Positions 49,595-58,776 of a stretch of DNA of 64,000 nucleotides are shown here, piece by piece. Made by a program: the position numbers and the translations under genes. The notes under the pieces are model-generated. The model did not search any database, was not told the origin of the DNA, and saw only the letters and a list, made by a program, of their open reading frames with translations. How positions within the stretch are numbered: position 1 is the first letter of the stretch; the number at the start of each line of letters is the position of its first letter. Source of the DNA: Aliterella atlantica CENA595 (GTDB lineage Bacteria > Cyanobacteriota > Cyanobacteriia > Cyanobacteriales > Chroococcidiopsidaceae); contig NZ_JYON01000007.1 of assembly GCF_000952155.1 (NCBI RefSeq), forward strand, positions 124,001-188,000. The letters run 5' to 3'.

Positions 49595-51889
49595 ATGGCA
49601 AATCTAAAATTATGTGCCATTATCGAATCGCCCTGTAGCTTAACAATAATGCGATCGCTCTTGCCGCTAAGATTACCCCAATACGTACCTAGTAAAGATG
49701 TCGAAGATTCCATCTGGCTGCGAGTATTGGTGCAAGCGTTGGTAATAGTAGGAATTATTGCTGTCGATATTGCGGCACAGACGCAAAATAGCTTATGGGC
49801 AATACCATCTAGTATTGTTGGCGCATCCTGGAGTTGGTATCGTCGCCGCGATCGCAATATTACCCTGAAATTCTGTATCGCGCTGGGAATGCTAGTAGCT
49901 TTGGGAGCCTTTTTTGGGCGGATTTTGGGCAATCTAAACGATACTAGGCTAGTTTTAGCAGATTTATTAATTCAAATCCAGGTATTTCATAGTTTCGATT
50001 TACCCAGGCGTAAAGATTTAGGCTATTCCATTGTTATCGGACTAATTTTATTGGGCGTTGCTGGTACTGTTAGCCAAACATTAGCTTTTGCACCAATATT
50101 ACTCGTGTTTTTGGCGATCGCTCTACCTATATTAGTTTTAGATTATCGTTCGCGTTTGGGTATCCGCCAGCCAGCAAGTTCTCTCAAAGCCAAAATACCT
50201 GTAACTGCAAAAAACTTGGGATTGATATTTTTGGTGGTTTTGGGCTTAGGATTAGTTATTTTTGCCTTTTTACCCCGCTTTCCAGGCTATCAATTGCGGA
50301 CGTTTCCAGTTAGTCAATCTATCAATTATCAAGGGCAGTTTGACGGGCGCAGCATTACCAATCCTGGCTACGTGCGTGAAGGTAATGGAACGGGTAATGG
50401 AACTGGAAGAGGCGGTACGCAGAGGCAACCAGGTCAACTAGACGATACCTTTTATTATGGATTTAATAGCACTATTGACCAGAATTTACGGGGTTTTCTC
50501 AAACCCAAAATAGTGATGAGAGTGCGATCGCAAGCTGAGGGATTTTGGCGAGTTTTGGCTTTCGATCGCTATACAGGTAAAGGTTGGGAGATTTCTCGCA
50601 ACGAACAAGTACAAAAAATTACTCGTTCTAGTTGGTCTTACCAAATGTCTGTACCTTTGCCAATATCTAGAGGACGCACCAAGGAAGTAGTCCAAACTTA
50701 CACAGTAGTCTCAGACTTGCCGAATTTAATTCCAGCATTAGCCGATCCCAAACAACTGTATTTTCCCACAGCCGAAGTAGCAATCGATCTAGAAGGAGGT
50801 TTGCGAGCGCCTGTAGGATTAGTTGAAGATATGACTTATACAGTAGTTTCAGAAGTACCATTTCGCGATCGCACGTCTTTACAGCAAGCTGGTAATAATT
50901 ATCCGCAACGTATCCAAGACTATTATTTGCAAGTTCCGCCAGCAATTTTGTCACGGGTGCGCGATCGCACTTTAGAAATTTTAGATAACTACAACCAAGA
51001 AAGAGTAGCCAAATCGACTAAACCCTTAACCTCAGCATACGAAAAAACTTTATATCTAGCTCAGTATCTCAAGCAACGCTACTCCATTCCTGACAATCCC
51101 TTTGGTTTACCGCCCTTGGCTGACAACGAGGATTTAGTCGAAACATTCTTATTTAAAAATCAAGGCGGCTATCCCGATCATTTTTCCACTACTTTAACTA
51201 TCATGCTGCGTTCTATCGGCATCCCAGCGCGGTTAGTAGCAGGCTTTAGCCCTGGGCAATTTAACCCATTTACAGGGCTATACGTAGTGCGAAATACCGA
51301 TGCTTATGCGATGAGCGAAGTTTATTTCCCTAAGTATGGCTGGTTTGCATTCGATCCAATTCCAAATCATCCCTTAATTCCGCCTTCAGTAGAAGAAACG
51401 CAAACATTCGGCGTATTGCGACAATTTTGGGCTTGGATCGCTGGCTGGTTGCCAACTCCTGTTAGTGGTTTACTTACTAATATATTTGCTTGGATATTTG
51501 GCGCGATCGCTCTATTTTTAAGTCTATTTACCCAAGGTTGGGCAGGTATTATAACAGGGCTAACTATTGCTACTGGAATGGGGTTTTTATCTTGGCTAGC
51601 TTGGCAACAATTGCAAGCATGGCGCTACCGCCATCGTTTAGCAAAACTTCCAGAAATGGAAAGATTGTATCAACAAATGCTAGCTTGGACTGCTCAAAAA
51701 GGCGATCGCAAACCCCCCTACCAAACCCCGCTAGAATACTCTCAAGCCGCACAACTACAACAACCCCCAGCTATAGCCCAAGTAATTGAGGAAATTTGCA
51801 AAGCGTATGTTAGCTGGCGCTATGGGGGTAAAGTTCCACCGTTAAAGCATTTGCAACAAAAATGGCAGCAAGTGCAGAAAAAACGTTGA
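49595..51889 (+). CDS. TgpA-type membrane transglutaminase-fold protein, catalytic residues missing
   Basis: A 764-residue membrane protein: about five to six helices at residues 40-220 (DUF3488-like), a large extracytoplasmic region, a transglutaminase core at about 460-600, another helix pair (about 610-665) and a C-terminal DUF4129-like domain (YQQMLAWTAQKGDRKPPYQTP). In active relatives the core reads GGYCDHF and NTDAHA. Here it reads GGYPDHF (Pro about residue 527) and NTDAYA (Tyr about 571), so catalytic Cys and His are absent while Asp in FDPIPNHP remains. It is probably a binding or scaffold version. The alternative ATG at 49649 (MRSLLPLRLPQ) would drop 18 residues. It may concern the cell envelope. 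Confidence 0.85.
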   Translation: MANLKLCAIIESPCSLTIMRSLLPLRLPQYVPSKDVEDSIWLRVLVQALVIVGIIAVDIAAQTQNSLWAIPSSIVGASWSWYRRRDRNITLKFCIALGMLVALGAFFGRILGNLNDTRLVLADLLIQIQVFHSFDLPRRKDLGYSIVIGLILLGVAGTVSQTLAFAPILLVFLAIALPILVLDYRSRLGIRQPASSLKAKIPVTAKNLGLIFLVVLGLGLVIFAFLPRFPGYQLRTFPVSQSINYQGQFDGRSITNPGYVREGNGTGNGTGRGGTQRQPGQLDDTFYYGFNSTIDQNLRGFLKPKIVMRVRSQAEGFWRVLAFDRYTGKGWEISRNEQVQKITRSSWSYQMSVPLPISRGRTKEVVQTYTVVSDLPNLIPALADPKQLYFPTAEVAIDLEGGLRAPVGLVEDMTYTVVSEVPFRDRTSLQQAGNNYPQRIQDYYLQVPPAILSRVRDRTLEILDNYNQERVAKSTKPLTSAYEKTLYLAQYLKQRYSIPDNPFGLPPLADNEDLVETFLFKNQGGYPDHFSTTLTIMLRSIGIPARLVAGFSPGQFNPFTGLYVVRNTDAYAMSEVYFPKYGWFAFDPIPNHPLIPPSVEETQTFGVLRQFWAWIAGWLPTPVSGLLTNIFAWIFGAIALFLSLFTQGWAGIITGLTIATGMGFLSWLAWQQLQAWRYRHRLAKLPEMERLYQQMLAWTAQKGDRKPPYQTPLEYSQAAQLQQPPAIAQVIEEICKAYVSWRYGGKVPPLKHLQQKWQQVQKKR

Positions 51890-51979
51890 GTTAGTTGACA
51901 ACTGACTATTATGGCTAAAGTGTTTCACGTCTTTTACGGCAATGGCAAACTCTCAGAAGCGGGGCAAAATTGAGTGAAC

Positions 51980-54900
51980 TTAAATTAAAGCTTCGCTACA
52001 AACAATGATAGGGACTGGATTAGATAGTGTCGGCATACTGTTATTGTTTAACCACTCACGCATATTGTGCTGATTGTAAATCTTCAATAGTTGGTTGAAT
52101 AAATCTCGATCTGTTATGCCGTTATGTCGTAACGTATTTATCTCACGGCTGATTGCTTGAGTGATTGAACCACGAAACACTCGCTCTAAGATATTAACTT
52201 GGGCTTTTACTTCCTCATCTGCGATCGCCTTAAAATAGATTCTTAGTTCTCGCAGAATATATCTTTGCCCCGAAGTTAAACGCTGGTTGTATTCCTTTTC
52301 AGCTTGGCGATGCTTGACTTCTTCGGCAAACTGACGCTTTACACGCATGACAGTAGTATTGTGGTTTTTGGGGAGTGCAGCAGCGGGGAGATTTACATCG
52401 GTCTTAATTGCGCCTAATATACGAGGGATATCTCTAGAAATTACCTGTCCTTGAGAGTCTACCAAAAACAACTGCTGATAGCCTTTAATATGCGGTCGAT
52501 TTGGATCTGATGCTTCACAAAATACGTATGTTGCCTTTTGCATTGATACCTTAGCTGTACGAATACCATTGGGTAATGTAGCAATGCGCTCAAATTCAAC
52601 AGGATCGTTATTCTGTAGCTGCCTAAGAATTTCCTCAGCTTCATTTAAATCTAAAAATTCTTCCTCCTCTTCAGGATCGAACAGACTCAACTGTTTGCCT
52701 TTTTGCTCGTAAATAGCATATAAAGCTTCTTCATTAAGTTGCTCAGTGCGATCGAGAATGGCAGAGTCTTCACCAATAGTATCGTGAATTTCTTGAATTC
52801 TATTTTTAAGTTTCTGCTGCAAACCTAAGTTACGTTCAATGCCTAATTCTGGCAAGAAGTTAAAACCATAAATTATATCTTTCTCGCTACCAATGCGGTC
52901 AATTCGACCAAAACGCTGAATTAATCTAACTGGGTTCCAATGCAGGTCGTAGTTAATTATTGAGTCACCATCTTGAAGGTTTAAGCCTTCTGCTAGAACA
53001 TCAGTAGCAATAAGGGTATTTAGTTCTGATTCTCCGAGTCTAAATTTGTATTCTTTATTAGCTTTAGGTGCAAATCTGCCAACTGCACGAGCTTTATTCT
53101 TGCTGCTACCACTATAAATTACATCGATATCATCTTGCTTGCCTTGCGCTTTTAAGTTGTCATGCAGATACTTGGCTGTATCAGCATATTGAGTAAAAAT
53201 TAATCTTTTTTTACCTTGGAGAGGAGGCTTAGATAACCACTTTTTAAGGGTTTGTAATTTAGCGTCTTTGTCAGGAGTAATTTGTGCAACTAATTCCTGA
53301 ATTTGTTTGAGAATATGAATGTCATGCTCGATATGCTGTTGTAATTTTTCGGCATCAAAATCAGCTAGATCGTATTTATTTGAGACTTGACGTAAAGCAT
53401 CCATCAAGTCTTGTTCTTCAGCGCGATCGCAATCTTCAGACAAAAGAGTTTGTGCTTCTTCTCCTGCTGGGACAAATCCTTGAGATAGTGCGTGGAAAAA
53501 TCGTTGATGCACCAGCAACAATCTATCAATTGTTACTTGAAAGGCGTAAACGCTAGACTCGAAGCGCTTAAATAACAGCACTCGCATCAAACCACGCAAA
53601 TTTGCGCCCGCCCTTTGTAATGTAATATAAGGTTCTTGCCGCTGTTTATCTTTTAAAACATAATTCCAGAGTCCATAACGGGCATAACTGAGTTCGTTAA
53701 TTGGTGGTTTACCTAATTGACGTTTACGTGGTTTACCTATGTACTGACGTAATTCTTGGTAAAGCCCCTGGTAAGTATCCTCAATACTGTATTCAATTGT
53801 TTCCAGTTCTCGCTTAGGGAAAAAGCGATGCTGACTCCCAACAATGACGTAAGCCTGTCGTTTTCCACTTAGATACTCGCCAAAGTTAGTTGGATCTACA
53901 CGATCGTGGGTTGCTGCGTCGAATCCGTAAAAACGTAAGATATGATTGCGGGTGCGTCGAATCAGAATGTGAGATAGTAACTCTGGTAGTTTCTTCTCGC
54001 CTTTCTCGACTAACCGGAAGTATTCTTTTAAATCGGGCGGATCTATAGGTAAGTCTGTTTTGTCATCTTGATGGAATAGTTTGAGTTGGTGATAGATATC
54101 CCAAGCACTTTTGTTACGAGGAGTAGCTGTTAACAAGCAACAACGTTTACCAGCAGCTAAAAATGTCTCTAAGACTTTATACCGTTGTGTAGTGTTATTT
54201 CGCAGGTTATGGCTTTCGTCAATTAGTACGAAGTCTCTATCTTTATACCTGAAATCATCTAAAAGAACCATTACCCCATTTTCATCATCTTCCTTCAGCA
54301 GCCCCATTGAAAGGACGCGAGCATTTAGTTGATAAACTTCGTTGTAGCGTTCCCACATTTCGATTAATGGAGGAGGGCAGATTATTAAGGGACGGGCGCG
54401 TTCTGTTTGTTCAAAACGTTTAACAATTGCTGCCCCAATAAAGCTTTCACCTAGTCCTACGACATCAGAAACAAAAGCCCCGCCGTAATCTCGGATGTTT
54501 TGGATGGCATGATTAACGGCGACTTTTTGAAATTCTGCTAACTGTTTGGTAATTTCGTCTTCTAAGATAATGTCTTTTGGCGTGGTATCTTCTAAGCGAT
54601 CGCGCACCAATGCATACAGAGTTTTCATGTAAACGTCATAAGGACGGACGAGAGTAGCAGCCCAAGACTGTTGCATCTCGCGCATCAAGGCTTCGTTGAA
54701 ATCATCTGCTTCGTGCCAAAGTTCTGCAAACCAGTGGGTTAATTCTGCATGATTATTATTGCCATGAATTACTACATTGAGTTCGGTATTATTGGAGATA
54801 CCGGACAGGGTAAGATTAGATGACCCAACAATAGCAATACCGTTTTCTGACCGTTCTAGGGGTCTACCTCGCTCGTTGAAGACAGTAGCGTAGTCGAAAA

Positions 54901-55348
54901 TATAAGCTTTGGCGTGTAATGTTCCTTTAGTGTAAATTTTCACATGAAGCCGTTTTTCCTCAATCATCTGCACTAAGTTTTTTACCAGTGTCTCAGCTTC
55001 ATCGGTCTGATCCATTAGCTCTATACTGGAACGGATATTAGCTGCTGTATCCGTTGTCATTTGTTCAACTTCAGTGCGTTTGGGGTAGGTTTGGGCTTCG
55101 ATGCGATCGCTAATTAATTCTAGTTGTCGGTAGCCTTGGGCGATTTGTTCGATAGTTTCGCGGTTGGTGGTGTTGCCAATTAGTAGGCGTAGTTCTTTTA
55201 TATTGGTCAGGCGATCGGCGATCGCAGTAAAGCCAGAAAGAAAGAAATAACCTACTGCAAAATGAGCGGTTGATGATGAGTCGAGAATGCAATTTATTTG
55301 ATCTACTAATTTCTGATTGCGGTTATCTATAATGTCATGTGTAGGCAT
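51980..55348 (-). CDS. PLD-nuclease and SNF2-type helicase fusion, Walker A mutated
   Basis: A 1122-residue fusion typical of restriction-like defence loci. The N-terminal phospholipase-D-type nuclease domain has LHAKAYIFD (near 145) and AIVGSSNLTLSG. The SNF2-like ATPase follows: motif I reads VGLGESFIGAAIV near residue 301, motif II FVLIDESHNLRN near 375, motif III LLTATPRNKS, and motif VI IQRFGRIDRIGS near 811. The family consensus for motif I is GLGKS; the catalytic Lys is Glu here (codon 54446-54448, GAA instead of AAA), which should abolish ATP hydrolysis. I chose the ATG at 55348 (MPTHDIIDNRNQ); a TTG 16 codons earlier is possible. It is the last gene of the defence operon. Confidence 0.88.
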   Translation of the reverse strand: MPTHDIIDNRNQKLVDQINCILDSSSTAHFAVGYFFLSGFTAIADRLTNIKELRLLIGNTTNRETIEQIAQGYRQLELISDRIEAQTYPKRTEVEQMTTDTAANIRSSIELMDQTDEAETLVKNLVQMIEEKRLHVKIYTKGTLHAKAYIFDYATVFNERGRPLERSENGIAIVGSSNLTLSGISNNTELNVVIHGNNNHAELTHWFAELWHEADDFNEALMREMQQSWAATLVRPYDVYMKTLYALVRDRLEDTTPKDIILEDEITKQLAEFQKVAVNHAIQNIRDYGGAFVSDVVGLGESFIGAAIVKRFEQTERARPLIICPPPLIEMWERYNEVYQLNARVLSMGLLKEDDENGVMVLLDDFRYKDRDFVLIDESHNLRNNTTQRYKVLETFLAAGKRCCLLTATPRNKSAWDIYHQLKLFHQDDKTDLPIDPPDLKEYFRLVEKGEKKLPELLSHILIRRTRNHILRFYGFDAATHDRVDPTNFGEYLSGKRQAYVIVGSQHRFFPKRELETIEYSIEDTYQGLYQELRQYIGKPRKRQLGKPPINELSYARYGLWNYVLKDKQRQEPYITLQRAGANLRGLMRVLLFKRFESSVYAFQVTIDRLLLVHQRFFHALSQGFVPAGEEAQTLLSEDCDRAEEQDLMDALRQVSNKYDLADFDAEKLQQHIEHDIHILKQIQELVAQITPDKDAKLQTLKKWLSKPPLQGKKRLIFTQYADTAKYLHDNLKAQGKQDDIDVIYSGSSKNKARAVGRFAPKANKEYKFRLGESELNTLIATDVLAEGLNLQDGDSIINYDLHWNPVRLIQRFGRIDRIGSEKDIIYGFNFLPELGIERNLGLQQKLKNRIQEIHDTIGEDSAILDRTEQLNEEALYAIYEQKGKQLSLFDPEEEEEFLDLNEAEEILRQLQNNDPVEFERIATLPNGIRTAKVSMQKATYVFCEASDPNRPHIKGYQQLFLVDSQGQVISRDIPRILGAIKTDVNLPAAALPKNHNTTVMRVKRQFAEEVKHRQAEKEYNQRLTSGQRYILRELRIYFKAIADEEVKAQVNILERVFRGSITQAISREINTLRHNGITDRDLFNQLLKIYNQHNMREWLNNNSMPTLSNPVPIIVCSEALI

Positions 55349-55453
55349 ATTTTTTACTGGAAAATGCAAGTATGGACGCGCCAACGGCTGACTCAAAAGT
55401 TGGCTGAAATGCGCGGGTAAATATAAATATTTGAGGTTTAAATTAAATACTGT

Positions 55454-55897
55454 TTAAGATGCTAAGACTTCGCTGAGAACAACAACGGGCAAGCCGGACA
55501 CATTACGAAAAGCTTTATCATTGGTAATAAATTGGGTACAATTTACAGATAAGGCTGTAGCTGCATGAATGGCATCAGGTGTCTTTAGGTTAGTAGTAGC
55601 CCTGAGAGTTGCAGCTTGACTTAGCACAGATTGACTAATAGAAATTAGTCTCATATCTGATGACAATAGCAGTTGTTCGTAGTCTGCAATCAGCGCATTA
55701 TTCGCATTTCTCAAGGGTACGACTAGGGTTTCCATAAGTATTAGTTCGCTGCTAATAATTTCAATTTCACCTAATTGAAACTTCGACCATAGTGGTTGCA
55801 GTAGTGAATAATAATCAGGATTGCCTTCTACGGTATAAATAAATATAGATGTGTCTATGTAAATAATGCTAGAGGAAGCCATTACTAGCTGTCCCAT
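55454..55897 (-). CDS. PIN-domain (VapC-like) toxin
   Basis: A 147-residue PIN-domain ribonuclease of VapC type. The four acidic positions are present: Asp in IIYIDTSIFIY, Glu in LILMETLVVPL, Asp in LKTPDAIHAATAL and Asp in QFITNDKAFRNV. The ATG at 55897 has GGAAAGGGA about six bases upstream and overlaps the end of the antitoxin gene by 13 bases, a standard toxin-antitoxin arrangement. Its presence inside the methyltransferase-helicase operon may stabilise that operon. Confidence 0.87.
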   Translation of the reverse strand: MGQLVMASSSIIYIDTSIFIYTVEGNPDYYSLLQPLWSKFQLGEIEIISSELILMETLVVPLRNANNALIADYEQLLLSSDMRLISISQSVLSQAATLRATTNLKTPDAIHAATALSVNCTQFITNDKAFRNVSGLPVVVLSEVLAS

Positions 55898-56127
55898 GAT
55901 TCCCTTTCCTCTCGTACTTGCCGATCTATATCCTCGGTGGTTCTGAAGGAGAGACGTTTACTGCGGATTTCTTCTATTAAATCTACGACACAATGCCGTT
56001 TAGATTCGGGTTTTTCTGGTAGAACGACAAATACATCAACGCGATCGCCGATTGCAGCTTCGGGAATTTGAATTTCTATTTTGTTTCCTGGTAATACTTT
56101 GGTTGTGATGTGTAAAGCCGATTGCAT
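55885..56127 (-). CDS. AbrB-like antitoxin partner of the PIN toxin
   Basis: An 80-residue protein encoded just before, and overlapping, the PIN toxin gene. The N-terminal half (ALHITTKVLPGNKIEIQIPE, then GDRVDVFVVLPEK) resembles the swapped-hairpin DNA-binding fold of AbrB/MazE-like antitoxins. The C-terminal half is charged and helical (VVDLIEEIRSKRLSFRTTEDIDRQVREERESW), as expected for the toxin-binding tail. Autoregulation of the pair is likely by analogy with other systems but no operator is visible. Confidence 0.78.
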   Translation of the reverse strand: MQSALHITTKVLPGNKIEIQIPEAAIGDRVDVFVVLPEKPESKRHCVVDLIEEIRSKRLSFRTTEDIDRQVREERESWDS

Positions 56128-56140
56128 AATTTATTCAACC

Positions 56141-56710
56141 TTAAAAAGTGAATACATCTTCGTAAATGTCTGCCATTGTTAGGGTTAACCCTACTGAGTT
56201 TAATTCTATGTCATCACCCTTACTCAAAGTTTGCACTGACCAATTTCCTTGAGCATCTTGACGATAAACTTCTACTTTGATTTCATCTTGAGATACTAAT
56301 ACATATTCTCGTAAGCTTTCTAAAGTTTGGTAATTAACAAGTTTTTCTCGTTTGTCTGTAGTTTCTGTGCTTGGTGATAATACCTCTATGATTAAACAAG
56401 GATAATTTAAAAAAAAGCGGTCTTGGTCTTGGGAGTTGCAAGTAACTACAACATCAGGATAGTAAAATATACCATTTGCTTTATTGGCTAGTTCTATCTT
56501 GACTTTCATGTCAGCCATAAAGACGCTACAGGAACTACCCCGCAAATGAGAACGTAGGTGAGAGTAGATATTTCCAGCAATCAAATTATGTTCTTTACTA
56601 CCACCTGACATTGCGAAGATTTGACCGCCAAGATATTCGTGACGAATTTCGCTAGATTTCTCTAATTGCAAGTATTCTTCAACGCCAAAAAAGTTTATAG
56701 AGGATAGCAT
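56141..56710 (-). CDS. Uma2-family (PD-(D/E)XK-like) protein
   Basis: A 189-residue Uma2 (DUF820) protein, a nuclease-fold family greatly expanded in cyanobacteria. The opening FGVEEYLQLEKSSEIRHEYL is typical. The PD-(D/E)XK-like core is YYPDVVVTC followed by PCLIIEVLSPST, with Asp, Glu and nearby Lys (TTDKREKLVNYQTL). Many Uma2 proteins are thought to be transposon-derived, and their natural substrate is unknown. It lies between the methyltransferase and the toxin-antitoxin pair in the same orientation (13-base gap to the antitoxin gene). Another Uma2 gene sits at 60860, outside the operon. Confidence 0.85.
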   Translation of the reverse strand: MLSSINFFGVEEYLQLEKSSEIRHEYLGGQIFAMSGGSKEHNLIAGNIYSHLRSHLRGSSCSVFMADMKVKIELANKANGIFYYPDVVVTCNSQDQDRFFLNYPCLIIEVLSPSTETTDKREKLVNYQTLESLREYVLVSQDEIKVEVYRQDAQGNWSVQTLSKGDDIELNSVGLTLTMADIYEDVFTF

Positions 56711-56769
56711 GGTTTTTACCTTAGCAATTATTAATAAGGAAGGCGAGATCTACTCTTTTCTCTATTGTC

Positions 56770-58749
56770 CTACAGTCCGTATAGGGTAGTGACGCGATCG
56801 TCTATTTCTTTTTCCCATGCTTCACATCCAACTCCTTTAGCATTTAGACATTTTTGTACTAATTTAGATATAGCTTCTTGTTCGGTGGCAGAAGCTTTAG
56901 GTATAGGAATTTTATTTATATAAATTGCTCTTAATTCTAGTCTTCCACCTTTTTCCGCATCACCGAGTACAGAACAACTATTTTTTAGATATACCCATGT
57001 AGGGGTAGAATTTAGCACGCCAAGAAGATAAAGATCATTTACAGGTATAATAAAAGCTTTGTCGTTAGGTACTAAACCTTTAGTATCAAGAGTAAAACGA
57101 GATTGTTTAGCAATAACGGGATACATAATCTTAGTTCTCTCAAATCTATGTGTGTCCCCAGGACTAGCTTGGAGTTCGTACCATTTATAATCACCACGCG
57201 CTCGTCCTTGAGATTCTTTTCCCGTTTCTTTTGGTGTTAACCGTGCTTGCCAACAAGATAAATGAGCTTTAATAGCAGGGTAAGCATTTATGTTAATACC
57301 ATGCTTTGTTAATATTAACCACTTATTCTGATAGTTTATGCGCCATTTGCGAATGTCGTCACCTACAGCTAGTGGCTTGATAATTTCTGCACTTTTAGGA
57401 TCTTGGGCAATTAATTCTGCTCGTTTTGCTTCATCAATAACAAATGCCTTGTTGAACCCCGTCTTGACACCATAATAAATCTGACCATTGACATACTCAA
57501 CTAATGGAATCCCTGCTGCTTCCATCTTTTTGAGTTTATTAGCAGAAGTGGTGTCAGTTAGTAACCAATTTGATCCACTTATAGCTGTATGTGGTAAACT
57601 TTGCCCTCTCTCCCGAATAACTGATAAAACATTAGGATAGGGAGATTTTAAAGATTTAACTTGAGTAAAAATAGTTGATTTACTAACTGTTTTTCCATTC
57701 TGGGCAATAAAAATCATTGGAAACGTAGCAGCACTTTTAAATACTGGTAACTCTCCAAAATCTGTAATGCTATGAACCTGGGAAGTTTCAGCAATATACT
57801 GCCGTAATTTTGAACCGTACTTAGCCCGAAACCATTTATTAGGAGAAATAAACGTTAACATTCCATTGGGACGTAGTAATTCCAAAGCACGGGCGTAAAA
57901 GTAGCAATACAAATCAGCGGTTCCGGTATAAACGTCTGGATAAACCTTTTGTAGTGTAGGCTTTAAATGTTTAATTAATTCTTGCCGGACATAGGGTGGA
58001 TTCGCTACTACAACATCAAAACCACCATCTGCGAATACCTTAGCAAATTCTACTGCCCAATCAAAGCCAGATACTTTACTGCTACCATGAGTTAATAGGG
58101 CAATCTCTGTTTTCAGTCTTATAACTTCTTCTTGTAAAGCCTTCTTCTCACCTCCTAAGTGTGCCTTCATATAACGAGCTTTAGCATCTCGATATTGCTG
58201 GATGCATATGTCTTGAATCGAACTTACTCTTCTAGGATTAGGTGCAATCAAACTATCTCCCATTTCAATTTTATATTTCAAGTTTGGCAATGGTTTGGGG
58301 TCATCTCCCTCATATTCTACTGCTAGAGATAGCCACAACCTTAAACGAGCAATATTAACAGCAATTAAATCGATATCTACTCCATAAATATTATTTTCTA
58401 TAATTTCTAACTTTCGTTGATATGTAGTTTTTGAGTCAAGCTTTTTAGCATTAAACAAGCATTGCCGTAAATCTAATAATTCATGCAACATTCCTAATAA
58501 GTATGCCCCGCTACCACAAGCTAAATCGCAGGTACGAACCCACCGTAATGCTTCTAAAATAGCTTCTGGATTCCCTAAATCTATTGGATCGTGGTCATCA
58601 ACAAATCGATCTATTGCATCCGGTAACTCTCCTGAAACCTGAGTTTTTAGATAGCCCTTCAATGCTTCTCGGCACATGAAAGAAACAATTGGTTTAGGAG
58701 TATAATAACTACCAGAACCATGTCTATTTGTGACCAACTCTTCAAACAC
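56770..58749 (-). CDS. Eco57I-like adenine methyltransferase, C-terminal part of a split gene
   Basis: The 659-residue second half of an Eco57I/type IIG-like N6-adenine methyltransferase. It starts with GTG (MFEELVTNRHGSGSYYTP). SAM motif I is TCDLACGSGAYLLGML and the catalytic motif IV is DVVVANPPYVRQEL. A target-recognition region follows from about residue 380 (NGQIYYGVKTGFNKAFVI and downstream). The preceding frame (58755-59828) ends in VDPEMLGKVFEE, and the two halves would be continuous but for a 20-bp tandem duplication at 58737-58776. The GTG lies 5 bases after the stop of the first half and AGGA precedes it, so separate translation by re-initiation is possible. Confidence 0.88.
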   Translation of the reverse strand: MFEELVTNRHGSGSYYTPKPIVSFMCREALKGYLKTQVSGELPDAIDRFVDDHDPIDLGNPEAILEALRWVRTCDLACGSGAYLLGMLHELLDLRQCLFNAKKLDSKTTYQRKLEIIENNIYGVDIDLIAVNIARLRLWLSLAVEYEGDDPKPLPNLKYKIEMGDSLIAPNPRRVSSIQDICIQQYRDAKARYMKAHLGGEKKALQEEVIRLKTEIALLTHGSSKVSGFDWAVEFAKVFADGGFDVVVANPPYVRQELIKHLKPTLQKVYPDVYTGTADLYCYFYARALELLRPNGMLTFISPNKWFRAKYGSKLRQYIAETSQVHSITDFGELPVFKSAATFPMIFIAQNGKTVSKSTIFTQVKSLKSPYPNVLSVIRERGQSLPHTAISGSNWLLTDTTSANKLKKMEAAGIPLVEYVNGQIYYGVKTGFNKAFVIDEAKRAELIAQDPKSAEIIKPLAVGDDIRKWRINYQNKWLILTKHGININAYPAIKAHLSCWQARLTPKETGKESQGRARGDYKWYELQASPGDTHRFERTKIMYPVIAKQSRFTLDTKGLVPNDKAFIIPVNDLYLLGVLNSTPTWVYLKNSCSVLGDAEKGGRLELRAIYINKIPIPKASATEQEAISKLVQKCLNAKGVGCEAWEKEIDDRVTTLYGL

Positions 58750-58776
58750 CTTTCCTACTCTTCAAACACCTTTCCT
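58737..58776. repeat. Perfect 20-bp tandem duplication that frameshifts the methyltransferase
   Basis: Two identical 20-base units, 58737-58756 and 58757-58776 (each starts ACTCTTCAAAC and ends CCTTTCCT). Since 20 is not a multiple of three, the second copy shifts the frame. Removing one copy gives a continuous 1012-codon frame reading DPEMLGKVFEELVTNRHGSG across the join, exactly as in intact family members. Confidence 0.97.
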
